A stretch of DNA of 47,555 nt. Source: Alphaproteobacteria bacterium (GTDB lineage Bacteria; Pseudomonadota; Alphaproteobacteria; Elsterales; Elsteraceae). The translations under genes and the position numbers were made by a program. Under the pieces are notes generated by a model that was given only the letters and a program-made list of their open reading frames with translations, was not told the DNA's origin and made no database searches. The stretch is taken from positions 1-47,555 of the forward strand of contig RDXE01000050.1 in NCBI GenBank assembly GCA_004292755.1, read 5' to 3'. The stretch's first letter is position 1, and each line of letters opens with the position of its first letter. Below, piece after piece: positions 32,182-40,460 of the stretch.

Positions 32182-32766
32182 TCAGGCCGCGCAGCAGTCA
32201 ATCCACGTCGCGGCGTTGCCAACCAAGTGGCTGGAGACGAAGCCGTCGGGCGACAGAAGCGGAAGGATCAGGCGGCCCCAGACCACCATGCCGTGCTGTT
32301 GAGGTAGCATCTGGAAGGTCAGCAGTGGTTGGCGGCGGGCAGCCGCTGCACGGTAGAAGGCGAGGACGAGGCGCCCGCCACCCAGCGGGGCGCGACGACC
32401 GACGCCGGATACCAGTCGACCGGTCAAGTCGGCACCAGAGGCGGCCGCAATGGCGGTGCCATAATGGCGGTAAACAAAATCCTCGCCCCCCTGCACGGGC
32501 TCCACAATCATCGTGTCGGCTGCGCAGGCGCCGAGAGCGTTCGCATCGACGGCAGCGGCAGGGGGCAAATCCTGGGTGCGCGGCATCGCCTGCCAGCGCT
32601 CATTGACGGCCGCCAGGCGACGGTCGCGGATATCGGCACTGCTGGGAGCCCAGCGCAACAGGGGCGGCTCGCGATCAAAGGCAGCGAACACCCGAACAAC
32701 CTCCTCCGGGATCGCATCTTCAATCACAGATTGTAGTGTCCGCATCGAAATAACGGGGATAACCAT
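32182..32766 (-). CDS. PAS_5-type PAS-domain protein
   Basis: This 194-residue soluble protein has a C-terminal PAS domain. GGEDFVYRHYGTAIAAASGADLTGRLV is the hallmark of the alphaproteobacterial PAS_5 family, in which YR.YGT...GxDLTG is conserved. The N-terminal 40 residues are non-conserved. No output domain is attached. It may sense a ligand or redox state or act as a partner for another protein; the family has no settled role known to me. The ATG at 32766 has a GAGGG-type SD. It is divergent from the Gln/Arg-rich secreted protein. Confidence 0.8.
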   Translation of the reverse strand: MVIPVISMRTLQSVIEDAIPEEVVRVFAAFDREPPLLRWAPSSADIRDRRLAAVNERWQAMPRTQDLPPAAAVDANALGACAADTMIVEPVQGGEDFVYRHYGTAIAAASGADLTGRLVSGVGRRAPLGGGRLVLAFYRAAAARRQPLLTFQMLPQQHGMVVWGRLILPLLSPDGFVSSHLVGNAATWIDCCAA

Positions 32767-32883
32767 GCGCCCTCACTCCCCTGCGAGTGGGCAGCTGCCC
32801 TTCCCCCACGGACCAGCCTCGTCCACCGATGGTATCTCTCTTCGCGTCGAAATCAACACCAAAAATAAGAAAACTTCATAGGC

Positions 32884-32939
32884 CTGACAACCGGCATATC
32901 CGCGCCACAATTCACCACCAGTCTGGCATAGAGTGGTGA
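32884..32939 (+). promoter_or_regulatory. Candidate promoter and inverted repeat upstream of the Gln/Arg-rich secreted protein
   Basis: CTGACA (32884-32889) and CACAAT (32906-32911) with a 16-bp spacer form a plausible sigma70 promoter. Immediately downstream, TCACCAC (32912-32918) and GTGGTGA (32933-32939) form a 7-bp inverted repeat with a 14-nt loop, ending just before the GAGGAGG ribosome-binding site. The repeat could be an operator or leader hairpin. Confidence 0.35.
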
Positions 32940-32951
32940 GGAGGAGGCCGC

Positions 32952-33374
32952 ATGATCACCCCCCGCGATCGGTTTCACCCAACGTCCCGCAAGCACCGAA
33001 CCCTGACTGGTCTGCTGGTCGGTCTGGCCCTGGTGATGGCAAACATCGGGGGAGCACTGGCACAGTCTCAACGCCATCAGGATGCCGTGGATCGGTGGGA
33101 GCAGCAGCGCCAGCGCGACCAGCGCCTGGATCAACAGAATGATCGGGCGTTTCAGCAGCGCCAATGGCAGCGCCAGCAGCAGGAAACCCAGCGCTCCTTC
33201 GATCAGCTGGAAATCGAGCGGCGGCAGATCCTGAATGATCGACTGGACCGCCGACCACTGGAATTCGACCGGCCACCCACCACTGTCGTGGTACCCCAGC
33301 AACCGACCTGCCGCCAATACACCCAAGCCTACGACGCGGCCGGTCGTCCCTTGGGCCTTATCTGCTTGCGCTGA
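32952..33374 (+). CDS. Gln/Arg-rich secreted small protein
   Basis: This 140-residue protein has an N-terminal basic region (TPRDRFHPTSRKHRT), a signal anchor or peptide (LTGLLVGLALVMANIGGALAQS) and a highly polar helical middle rich in Gln, Arg and Asp (DRWEQQRQRDQRLDQQND and similar runs). It ends in VVVPQQPTCRQYTQAY and a Cys near the C-terminus (GLICLR). The two cysteines could form a disulfide. I recognise no family. A strong GAGGAGG precedes the ATG. It may be a periplasmic or envelope protein. The end overlaps the pxpC stop by 17 bp. Confidence 0.65.
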   Translation: MITPRDRFHPTSRKHRTLTGLLVGLALVMANIGGALAQSQRHQDAVDRWEQQRQRDQRLDQQNDRAFQQRQWQRQQQETQRSFDQLEIERRQILNDRLDRRPLEFDRPPTTVVVPQQPTCRQYTQAYDAAGRPLGLICLR

Positions 33375-34359
33375 CCACACCATCGATCAGCGAGAGCGCC
33401 AGCAACCGCTCGCTTGAGCGATCCCAACTGTCGCCTGCTGGCCCCACTGCATCGGCCAAGCGGGCCAAGCGCGTGGCGAATCGCTGTGCCTCCCCCTCGG
33501 CATCGGCCAGCGAGATGGCCCGAAAGCGCACCGGATCGCCCGGCTTCTTGCGCGCCAACAGGCCGAGATCGGGTCCAATCACAGTCGCGATCTTTGGATA
33601 ACCACCGGTTGACTGTCGATCCGCCAGCAGAATGATCGGGCGACCATTGCCGGGCACTTGGATCGAGCCGATGGTGATGCCATCGGAGACGAGGTTGTAA
33701 TCCCCCGCATGCTCCACTGCAGGCCCATCCAGCCGATAGCCCATCCGGTCGGCCTCGACAGTGACCTGGAACGTTGCAGAGAGGAGTGTGGCGATGCCGG
33801 CCGCGGTGAAGTGGTCGTCCTGCGGCCCCAGCACCACGCGGATCGCGCCATCGTGCAAGGCGGCGGCGTCGGGTGGCAAGCAGCGCTCGCCAGGGTGAGG
33901 GGGCGGACCCGCCAGCGGCAGACGATCCCCAGCTGCCAGGGCGCGCCCCGGCCAGCCGAGCTTGGACCGCAGATGCTGCGCGCGGCTGCCCAGCACAGGA
34001 GCGATGTCAAACCCACCCTCCACTGCCAGATAGCCGCGCACCGGCAGGCCGCTGATGGTCAGCCGCTCGCCGGGCTGCAGCGTGACGGTGGTGAGTGGCG
34101 CAATTGGCTGGGCACCGTGTCGCACCGACACCGCGGGGGCGACAGCAATGCGAACTGGTCCGCCCTCGACGGTCCACACCCCACCCATCAGGGTGAGTTC
34201 AATTGCGTGATCCGTTCCCCCGGCCAGGGCGACGGCCGCCTCAAACCCCAGGCGATCCATCGGCCCGGCCGGTGTCACCCCAAAGCGCTGCAACCCAAAC
34301 CGCCCGCGGTCCTGAATTGTTGCCAACGGGCCGGGGTCAAGGCACACCAGTGCTCTCAT
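33358..34359 (-). CDS. pxpC: 5-oxoprolinase subunit C (biotin-dependent carboxyltransferase family)
   Basis: This 333-residue protein is the KipA/PxpC subunit of the ATP-dependent 5-oxoprolinase that opens 5-oxoproline (pyroglutamate) to glutamate. Family features are DPGPLATIQDRGRFGLQRFGVTPAGPMD at the N-terminus, GYLAVEGGFD, and RMGYRLDGP near the centre followed by SDGITIGSIQVPGNGRPIILLADRQSTGGYPKI. Its start overlaps the pxpB stop by 4 bp. The pxpA partner is divergent, 1.9 kb away. The complete A-B-C set is therefore present in the window. Confidence 0.93.
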   Translation of the reverse strand: MRALVCLDPGPLATIQDRGRFGLQRFGVTPAGPMDRLGFEAAVALAGGTDHAIELTLMGGVWTVEGGPVRIAVAPAVSVRHGAQPIAPLTTVTLQPGERLTISGLPVRGYLAVEGGFDIAPVLGSRAQHLRSKLGWPGRALAAGDRLPLAGPPPHPGERCLPPDAAALHDGAIRVVLGPQDDHFTAAGIATLLSATFQVTVEADRMGYRLDGPAVEHAGDYNLVSDGITIGSIQVPGNGRPIILLADRQSTGGYPKIATVIGPDLGLLARKKPGDPVRFRAISLADAEGEAQRFATRLARLADAVGPAGDSWDRSSERLLALSLIDGVVSASR

Positions 34360-35117
34360 CCGCCCCGGCTCCCGGCCTGCACAGGACCCAGATCGCGCGG
34401 CACCGCCAGCGGATCGCTGGCGAGGGCATCAAAGGTCGCCTGATCAATCACTTCAAACTGCAGTTCATCCCCCGCTGCAAACAGGAACGGTCGCTGCGAC
34501 CGCTCAGGATCAAACACCGTGAGCGGGGTGCGCCCGATCAGATGCCAGCCAGACGGCATGTCAATTGGGTTGATCCCAGTTTGCTGTCCACCAATCGCAA
34601 CCGAGCCTTTGGGTGTGGTCAGGCGGGGCGAGACGCGACGGGGTGTGTGCAGGCGCGGGTCCAATCCGCCGAGGTAGGTGAACCCAGGAATAAAGCCAAT
34701 CATATAGACCAGATACACACCGCCGGTGTGTATTCGAACCACATCCTCCTCCGTCAGGCCGCGCGCCTCGGCCAGGGCGGGCAGGTCTTCGCCGGCTGCA
34801 CCGCCATAGACGGCGGGCACGGCCAACCGGCGCCCTTGAGTCGTTGCCGCTACCGGCTGGGCCAGAGCAGCGGTGATTGCGTCGGCCATCGCCGCGTGAC
34901 TGGTCCGGCCGGGGTCAAACACCACCAGCAGCGAGCGATAGGTCGGCACGCATTCCACCAGCCCCACCGGCGCCAGCGCCGCCAAGGCCGCGTCCAGCGC
35001 CTGGACGCGCGCGTGCAGCAGAGGGTCAATGGTGCTACCAAACTCCACCGTCACAGCGGCATCGCCCGCAGGCAGCAAGCGATGGGGTGGGAGGAGGACC
35101 GAAGACGAAACTGTCAC
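34356..35117 (-). CDS. pxpB: 5-oxoprolinase subunit B (KipI family)
   Basis: This 253-residue subunit pairs with PxpC. The cyclophilin-like motif region FIPGFTYLGGLDPRLHTPRRVSPRLTTPKGSVAIGGQQTGINP is the diagnostic stretch. The N-terminus (RLLPAGDAAVTVEFG) also matches KipI/PxpB. It starts at 35117 with an ATGA overlap onto the upstream dctP stop and ends with an ATGA overlap onto pxpC, so dctP-pxpB-pxpC is one translationally coupled unit. Confidence 0.93.
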   Translation of the reverse strand: MTVSSSVLLPPHRLLPAGDAAVTVEFGSTIDPLLHARVQALDAALAALAPVGLVECVPTYRSLLVVFDPGRTSHAAMADAITAALAQPVAATTQGRRLAVPAVYGGAAGEDLPALAEARGLTEEDVVRIHTGGVYLVYMIGFIPGFTYLGGLDPRLHTPRRVSPRLTTPKGSVAIGGQQTGINPIDMPSGWHLIGRTPLTVFDPERSQRPFLFAAGDELQFEVIDQATFDALASDPLAVPRDLGPVQAGSRGG

Positions 35118-36097
35118 GACAGGCTGCGGATCAAAGCGTCACCCTCAGCTCCCGCACGTTTCAGCCAGTCCTCAATCACCGGGCGGGCGGCGCGGGTGAA
35201 GCCATCGGTCAGACCGCGCGACGGGGACAGCACCTGCACCCCATTCTGAGTCAACTTGGCCCGCATGTCTTGCTGGAGCATGACGGCCGAAGCCCAGGCC
35301 TTGGCTTCGATGCGCGCTGCTGCTTCCAGCAAGGCCGCCTGGAGATCAGCCGACAAGCGGCGGAACGCGCGGTCATTGACGACCACGGCGTTGCGTGGGT
35401 ATGCGGCACCCAGGTCCAGCACGGCACCGGCGAACTGCCAGGAGCGCTGCTCGACCGCAGCGCCCAAGGTGGTGAACCAGCCGCGCACTGTACCGTGTCG
35501 AAACGCCTCCGGCAGGTCAATCTGGCTGACCGTCGCGGGCACTGCCCCCAAGGCGCGCACAAAGCCCGCGAAGGACCGACTACCGGGGCGGATCGGTTGC
35601 CCCAGCAAGTCCGCGACCGCTTGGATGGGGCGGCTCAGCACCAGGGCAATGCCAGTGCTGGGCACGGAATACAGCCAGCGTAGCCCCGCCTGGGTGCAGC
35701 GCCGCTCCAGCAAAGGCTTCTGACGGGCATAAAGCTTGGCTGCCCCCTCGATGCCCGGCGCTAGGAAGGGCACTGTATCCGCACCCCAGACGGGATCGTC
35801 ATTGGCCTGGGTTTGCAGCGGAAACTCGCCCACGGGGACCTGGCCCGAGGCGACCGCGTGCAAAATCTCCGGTGCCTTAAACAACACGGCCCCTGGATGC
35901 ACGGCTAGGTCCAGGCGCCCGCCGGACTCGCGAGCGACCTCCGCTGCGAACAGGCGTGCCATGCGGGTATGGGGGTTGGCGTCTGGATAGGAGACGGCAA
36001 AATCCCATGTCTCAACAGCCGCGAGTGCCGGACGCGCAACCAGCGTCGTCGGCAACGCAGCCAACAGCAAACGGCGAGACAGCGACACGGCACTCAT
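35114..36097 (-). CDS. TRAP-type solute-binding protein, DctP family
   Basis: This periplasmic receptor has about 327 residues. The ATG at 36097 opens on a Tat-like leader (LSRRLLLAALPTTLVARPALAA). The mature part shows the DctP pattern: NPHTRMARLFAAEVARESGGRLDLAVHPGAVLF, PVGEFPLQTQ, then RPGSRSFAGFVRALGAVP with the ligand-binding Arg. No DctQ or DctM membrane subunit lies in the window. The coupling to pxpB suggests the ligand is 5-oxoproline or a related compound, which is inference. An earlier start at 36175 is possible but would add a hydrophobic stretch before the leader. No strong SD is seen at either. Confidence 0.9.
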   Translation of the reverse strand: MSAVSLSRRLLLAALPTTLVARPALAAVETWDFAVSYPDANPHTRMARLFAAEVARESGGRLDLAVHPGAVLFKAPEILHAVASGQVPVGEFPLQTQANDDPVWGADTVPFLAPGIEGAAKLYARQKPLLERRCTQAGLRWLYSVPSTGIALVLSRPIQAVADLLGQPIRPGSRSFAGFVRALGAVPATVSQIDLPEAFRHGTVRGWFTTLGAAVEQRSWQFAGAVLDLGAAYPRNAVVVNDRAFRRLSADLQAALLEAAARIEAKAWASAVMLQQDMRAKLTQNGVQVLSPSRGLTDGFTRAARPVIEDWLKRAGAEGDALIRSLS

Positions 36098-36240
36098 GGC
36101 AGCCGAAGCAAACAGTCCGAAGATGGCGAAACCCAGACCGCCGCAGCCACCACTCGCCCATCCCTGGCTGAGCATCGGCAGCGCGCACGATCATACTGTC
36201 TACCCTTCCAAGCCTCGCACCCAGACGCAAGAGGATTCCC

Positions 36241-37008
36241 ATGGCGCGCATCGATCTTAACAGTGATTTGGGCGAAAGCTTCGGCGCCTGGACCATGGGC
36301 AATGACGAGGCGATGTTGAGCATCGTGACCTCAGCCAATGTCGCCTGTGGGTTTCATGCGGGCGACCCCGTGGTGATGGCCTCTACGTTGGCACTGGCGC
36401 AGCAGAAGGGTGTCGCGGTTGGCGCCCATCCAGGGTTTCTCGACCTCTGGGGGTTCGGGCGCCGCGTGATCCGCGGGGACAGCCCGTCCGATATTGAAGC
36501 AATGGTCGCCTACCAAATCGGTGCCCTGCAAGCATTGGCGGTTCGCGCGGGGCTGCGCGTTACCCATGTCAAAGCCCATGGCGCGCTGGGCAATCTGTCG
36601 GCTGAGGAAGAGGAGCTAGCCCTCGCCATCGCACGCGCCGTCCGCGCGGTTGACCGCGATTTGATGCTGGTCGCCATGGCGGGCAGCCAGCAGGAGCGCG
36701 CCGCTGAGGCGATGGGCCTCGCGTATGCCCGGGAGGTGTTTGCCGACCGTGCCTATGATGATGCCGGGCGCTTGGTCAGCCGCAAACTACCAGGGGCCGT
36801 GCTGCACGATACCGAGGCGTGCGCCATCCGCGCCCTCAGGATGGTGGAGGATGGTGCCGTCACCAGCCAATCCGGCAAGCGCATCCCCGTCGGGATCGAC
36901 ACGATCTGCGTCCATGGCGACACCCCCGATGCCGTTGCCATGGCACGGGCGGTGCGAGCGACGTTGGAGGCAGCCGGTGTCACCGTTGCCCCCTTTCATC
37001 TGAAATAG
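36241..37008 (+). CDS. pxpA: 5-oxoprolinase subunit A (LamB/YcsF family)
   Basis: This 255-residue protein begins with the diagnostic [23 protein letters not shown], followed by [13 protein letters not shown] and [15 protein letters not shown]. It is the LamB/YcsF subunit of ATP-dependent 5-oxoprolinase, working with PxpB and PxpC. The [13 protein letters not shown] segment and the terminal [11 protein letters not shown] are conserved family regions. AGAGGA sits 7 nt before the ATG. The gene is divergent from the dctP-pxpBC unit, with 143 bp between starts, so both may share one regulated region. Confidence 0.95.
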   Translation: MARIDLNSDLGESFGAWTMGNDEAMLSIVTSANVACGFHAGDPVVMASTLALAQQKGVAVGAHPGFLDLWGFGRRVIRGDSPSDIEAMVAYQIGALQALAVRAGLRVTHVKAHGALGNLSAEEEELALAIARAVRAVDRDLMLVAMAGSQQERAAEAMGLAYAREVFADRAYDDAGRLVSRKLPGAVLHDTEACAIRALRMVEDGAVTSQSGKRIPVGIDTICVHGDTPDAVAMARAVRATLEAAGVTVAPFHLK

Positions 37009-37022
37009 GTGTGGTGGGCAGG

Positions 37023-37733
37023 CTAAACCCGCACCCACACCACCCGGATTGTCTCGTCAAACTCCGCCAGATCCGACAGCCGATCCAGCAGGGATGCGGT
37101 GAGCACTTGGCCTTTTGCCAGCAGCAAGTTGCCGGAGACGCCACGCATGTCACGCGCCAGCACCGCACCGGGGAGCACCGCCACCAGATCCTTCTGCACC
37201 ATCGCAGGTTCCCGCAGCGGTGCTGTGGGGGGTGGCAACAGCACACCGGGGTTGAGCGGTGCGCCAGATGGAGTTGGCAGGCGGAAGTCCGGAATCTCGA
37301 TCCCGCGATAGACTGCTGCCTCGCGGATCGGGACTGGGCGCAGGAAGATGCGGTTAATCCGCTCGCCCAGCTGGGCAGCAGACACTGGCTTGGCGATGAA
37401 CGCGTGGGCATCAAGGGCCAGTGCTGTGCCAACAATCGCTTGATCGGTGTGCCCCGTCAGCATCGCAATCGGCACGTCGCGGCGAATGGCCGGGACCACG
37501 CCCGCGCGGACATCGCGCAGCAATTCCAGCCCATTGCGACCGGGCATGTTGATGTCGCACAGCACCAGCCCAGCCTTCGCCGCCTCAATCGCGGCCAAGC
37601 CCTCGGGAACATCGCCAGCGAGGGTGACCTCGCTCACGCCCAGCTTGCGCAGCAGGCCGCGCACCATGCCGCGCACGACATCCTGGTCATCGATTACCAC
37701 CACCGAGACCCGCGATAAATCCATGCTACCCAT
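37023..37733 (-). CDS. Response regulator with C-terminal non-DNA-binding domain
   Basis: This 236-residue protein has a receiver domain (residues 8-130) with phosphoacceptor Asp60 (LVLCDINMPGRNG), Thr93 and Lys115. A proline-rich linker follows. The last about 70 residues (DLVAVLPGAVLARDMRGVSGNLLLAKGQVLTASLLDRL) resemble the small domain that often precedes or accompanies HD-GYP regulators, without the HD-GYP catalytic part. It has no DNA-binding domain, so output is probably by protein contact. GGAGGA precedes the ATG. It lies 23 bp downstream of an ABC permease gene and may belong to that transcript. Confidence 0.85.
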   Translation of the reverse strand: MGSMDLSRVSVVVIDDQDVVRGMVRGLLRKLGVSEVTLAGDVPEGLAAIEAAKAGLVLCDINMPGRNGLELLRDVRAGVVPAIRRDVPIAMLTGHTDQAIVGTALALDAHAFIAKPVSAAQLGERINRIFLRPVPIREAAVYRGIEIPDFRLPTPSGAPLNPGVLLPPPTAPLREPAMVQKDLVAVLPGAVLARDMRGVSGNLLLAKGQVLTASLLDRLSDLAEFDETIRVVWVRV

Positions 37734-37756
37734 CGTGAGCGTCCTCCGTCAGACCA

Positions 37757-38476
37757 TCAGCGCAAGGCATCGATGGAAGGTGGTGCGTGCGGCACACGCC
37801 GGAGATGGGGCGACAAGCGCCACTCCAGAGCGGCCACCAGCCGCGTGATCACAAAATTCAACAACAGGTAAATAGCCCCAGCGACGATGAACACTTCAAT
37901 CGCGCGGAAGGTTTCAGAGATCATTTTGTGCGCCAGCCCGGTGATCTCCATCAAGGTGATGACCGAGGCAAGCGAGGTTGCCTTTACCATCAAAATCAAT
38001 TCATTGGCATAGCCGGGTAAGGCCTGGCGCAAGGCAATCGGTGCGGTGACCCGGCGGAACAACAACAGACCCGACATGCCGCAGGCGCGCCCAGCCTCCA
38101 CTTGTCCGCGCGGCACGGACAGCAACCCGCCGCGGATGATCTCGCTGGCATAGGCCGCTGTGTTGAGGGTCAGCGCCAGAAGGGCGCACCAATAGGGCTC
38201 GCGCAGGTAAATCCACGCCCAGGTGCTGCGAATGCCCGGTATCTGCGGGGCGGCGTAATAGATCAAAAACACCTGGATCAACAAGGGCGTGCCGCGAAAC
38301 ACAAACACGTAGACGCGGGCGAGCCAATCGAGCGGCAGAATGCGCGACAGACGCATGATCGCCAACGCCAGGGCCAGCCAGAGTCCCAGGAACACCGATA
38401 GAAAGGCCAGTTGCAGGGTTACCGGCACACCGGGGACGATGCGTTGGACTGCTTCCCACAGAAAGCCCAGGTCCAT
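37757..38476 (-). CDS. Amino-acid ABC transporter permease (HisM/ArtM type)
   Basis: This 239-residue inner-membrane protein has about five helices. The ABC permease EAA loop is visible as VEAGRACGMSGLLLFRRVTAPIALRQALPGYANELI. VFRGTPLLIQVFLIYYAAPQI matches the His/Glu/Gln/Arg/opine permease branch. It starts 3 bp after the stop of the second permease gene. Together they would form the heterodimeric channel for a polar amino acid. Confidence 0.93.
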   Translation of the reverse strand: MDLGFLWEAVQRIVPGVPVTLQLAFLSVFLGLWLALALAIMRLSRILPLDWLARVYVFVFRGTPLLIQVFLIYYAAPQIPGIRSTWAWIYLREPYWCALLALTLNTAAYASEIIRGGLLSVPRGQVEAGRACGMSGLLLFRRVTAPIALRQALPGYANELILMVKATSLASVITLMEITGLAHKMISETFRAIEVFIVAGAIYLLLNFVITRLVAALEWRLSPHLRRVPHAPPSIDALR

Positions 38477-38479
38477 CGC

Positions 38480-39208
38480 TCAAGCCCTCCGAATGCCGCG
38501 CATCGCCCGTCTCTCCAGGTAGGAGAAGGCGACCGTGGTCACCGCCGTGATCACAAGGTAGAGGCAGGCACCAGCAGTCAGGAACAAAAACGGCTCCCGC
38601 GTGGACCGGGAGGCGACGAAGGATTGGCGCAGCAGCTCCGTCAAACCCGTGACCGAGATCAAGGCGGATTCTTTCAAGCACAGCTGCCAGCAATTGCCGA
38701 GGCCGGGCACGGCGAAGCGCAATACTTGCGGCGCGATCACCCGGCGGAAGGCCAACCAGCGCCCCATACCCATCGCGCGCGCGGCCTCAATTTCCCCCTT
38801 GTGGAGGGCAAGATAGGCGCCGCGCAGCACCTCGGCCTGATAGGCGCCATTGCAAACACCAACGGCCAGCATGCCGACGACAAACGCCGGGACGGAGACA
38901 AACCCCTGGCCGCCGAACCAATCCCGGTTGATCGCCGTGATCAAGGTGGATCCACCGAAGTAAAACAGATAGATCACCAACAGGTCTGGGATGCCGCGCA
39001 GCACCGTTGTGTAGGCGTCCGCCGTACCGCGCACGACGCGCCCGCCGGTCAGCTTGGCCCAGGCGGCCAAGCTGCCGAGGACTGTGCCGACGAGGAACCC
39101 CGCCGTCGACACAGCCACCGTCATGCCAGTCGCCGCGAGGAACTGCCAGCCCCAGCCGCGGGGGCCGAAACCCAGCACCTCCAAGCCCAGCAGATCAAAC
39201 AGGCTCAC
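38480..39208 (-). CDS. Amino-acid ABC transporter permease (HisQ/ArtQ type)
   Basis: This 242-residue membrane protein carries LRGIPDLLVIYLFYFGG and an EAA loop IEAARAMGMGRWLAFRRVIAPQVLRFAVPGLGN. Both are typical of the HisQ/ArtQ family. It is followed after 3 bp by the second permease. The usual ATP-binding subunit gene is absent from this operon and from the whole window, so the ATPase must be encoded elsewhere or shared. Confidence 0.93.
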   Translation of the reverse strand: MSLFDLLGLEVLGFGPRGWGWQFLAATGMTVAVSTAGFLVGTVLGSLAAWAKLTGGRVVRGTADAYTTVLRGIPDLLVIYLFYFGGSTLITAINRDWFGGQGFVSVPAFVVGMLAVGVCNGAYQAEVLRGAYLALHKGEIEAARAMGMGRWLAFRRVIAPQVLRFAVPGLGNCWQLCLKESALISVTGLTELLRQSFVASRSTREPFLFLTAGACLYLVITAVTTVAFSYLERRAMRGIRRA

Positions 39209-39238
39209 TGCATGATCCTCACGGCAAACCGTTCGGGA

Positions 39239-40108
39239 TTAGGACTGCGGAGCCGCGATGTCCGTCTTGAACCACTTCACCGACAAGCGGCTGATCGTGC
39301 CGTCGGCCAGTGCTTCGGTGATCGCCTTGTCAAACAAAGCCTGCAGCTCCGGGTCGGTCTTGCGCAGGCCAACCGCCACGCCCCGCCCCAGCAAGCCACC
39401 CCGGAAGCCTGGGCCGACCAGCGTCATGTCGCGGAACTGCGCGTTCTCCATCGTTGCAACCAACGCCGTGTGAGCAGCATAGATGGCATCGACGCGACCG
39501 TTGATCAGGTCGAGGTCATGCTCCTCGGTGGTCTTGTATTCGCGAATCGTGGCGACGTCCTTGAAGAACTCGTTCACGAAATTGGCATTGGTGGTGCTGA
39601 CCTGCACACCAATGGTCCGACCCCGCAAGGCTGTCCGCAGCGCATCGATCGCTGCGCGGGAGGCGGCCGCCTCGCCCATTGGGACAATCGTTCCAGCCCC
39701 TGCCACGCGGGCCAGCGGGGAGGATTTCAGCGTCGCGAACCCGTGTGGGCCACCGGCATAGGGGCGCGAGAAGTTGATCGTCTCCAGCCGCCGGTCGGTG
39801 ATGTTCATGCCAGCCATGATCGCGTCGTACTTGCCTGCGACCAGGGCCGGAATGATGCCGTCCCAATCCTGAGCGATCACTTCGCAGCGAACGTTCATGC
39901 GGCGGCAGAGATCGTTGGCGAGGTCAATCTCAAACCCATCCAGGCGACCGCCTGCGACGGTGAAGTTCCACGGAGCATAGGCGCCTTCGGTGGCGATCCG
40001 CACAGTTTGCCACTGCCGGGCCTGCGCCTGCGCTTCAGGCGCCAGTGCCAAGCTGCCAGCCAACGCCGCAAGTGCTGCGACGGCAAGGGTTACCTTTCGC
40101 ATTCCCAT
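39239..40108 (-). CDS. Polar amino-acid ABC transporter substrate-binding protein (HisJ/ArgT-like)
   Basis: This 289-residue periplasmic receptor has a signal peptide of about 30 residues (VTLAVAALAALAGSLALAPEAQAQA). The SBP_bac_3 fold is shown by IATEGAYAPWNFTVAGGRLDGFEIDLANDL, WDGIIPALVAGKYDAIMAGM and ITDRRLETINFSRPY. These match the lysine/arginine/ornithine/opine-binding branch. AGGGGAG precedes the ATG at 40108; the second Met at 40102 is also possible. It heads the operon with two permease genes. Confidence 0.93.
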   Translation of the reverse strand: MGMRKVTLAVAALAALAGSLALAPEAQAQARQWQTVRIATEGAYAPWNFTVAGGRLDGFEIDLANDLCRRMNVRCEVIAQDWDGIIPALVAGKYDAIMAGMNITDRRLETINFSRPYAGGPHGFATLKSSPLARVAGAGTIVPMGEAAASRAAIDALRTALRGRTIGVQVSTTNANFVNEFFKDVATIREYKTTEEHDLDLINGRVDAIYAAHTALVATMENAQFRDMTLVGPGFRGGLLGRGVAVGLRKTDPELQALFDKAITEALADGTISRLSVKWFKTDIAAPQS

Positions 40109-40460
40109 CTTACTCCCCTGATCCAGGTTGGCGCCGGGGCTCCCCGCGCCCGATCAACCAACCACTCCGTCGCCAAGACTAGTCGCAACCGGCGCGCACG
40201 CAAACCGCCGATTGCAGCCCACACGGTTGGACTGGACCCGCTGATGCCGACACCGCGCGATCTGCCATCGCGCGCAGACCGGCGGCTGGGCACAGCAGAG
40301 ACAACACGCCATGATAGCGAGTCCGAACTGGTGGTCATCCCCAGTTTTGCTGGGTAGAACAGATGCGCGCCCGTGCAATCACGTCCCAGAACAGCGGCCA
40401 TGCGCTGGCAACGTGCAGTCCGGCTTTGCCATGTCCCGCCCAATCCGTCACACTATGGTC
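40109..40460. other. Intergenic region with a REP-like hairpin
   Basis: This 352-bp stretch lies between the divergent amino-acid receptor and the next solute-binding protein. Open frames in it show no recognisable protein. A short hairpin CCCAG-TTTTG-CTGGG (40340-40354), preceded by GTGGTCAT, resembles the extragenic palindromes common in proteobacterial genomes (GTCAT-CCC...GGG type). No clear promoter or RNA gene was identified. Confidence 0.4.

Noticed and set aside
38411-40357. 648-codon plus-strand open frame opposite the ABC transporter genes
   Set aside because: The minus strand encodes three intact, family-matching transporter genes; the long antisense frame reflects high G+C.
40090-40443. 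117-codon minus-strand open frame in the largest gene-free interval
   Set aside because: No SD, no motif, Arg/Ser/Trp-rich as expected from random GC-rich sequence, and it overlaps the receptor gene start in another frame.
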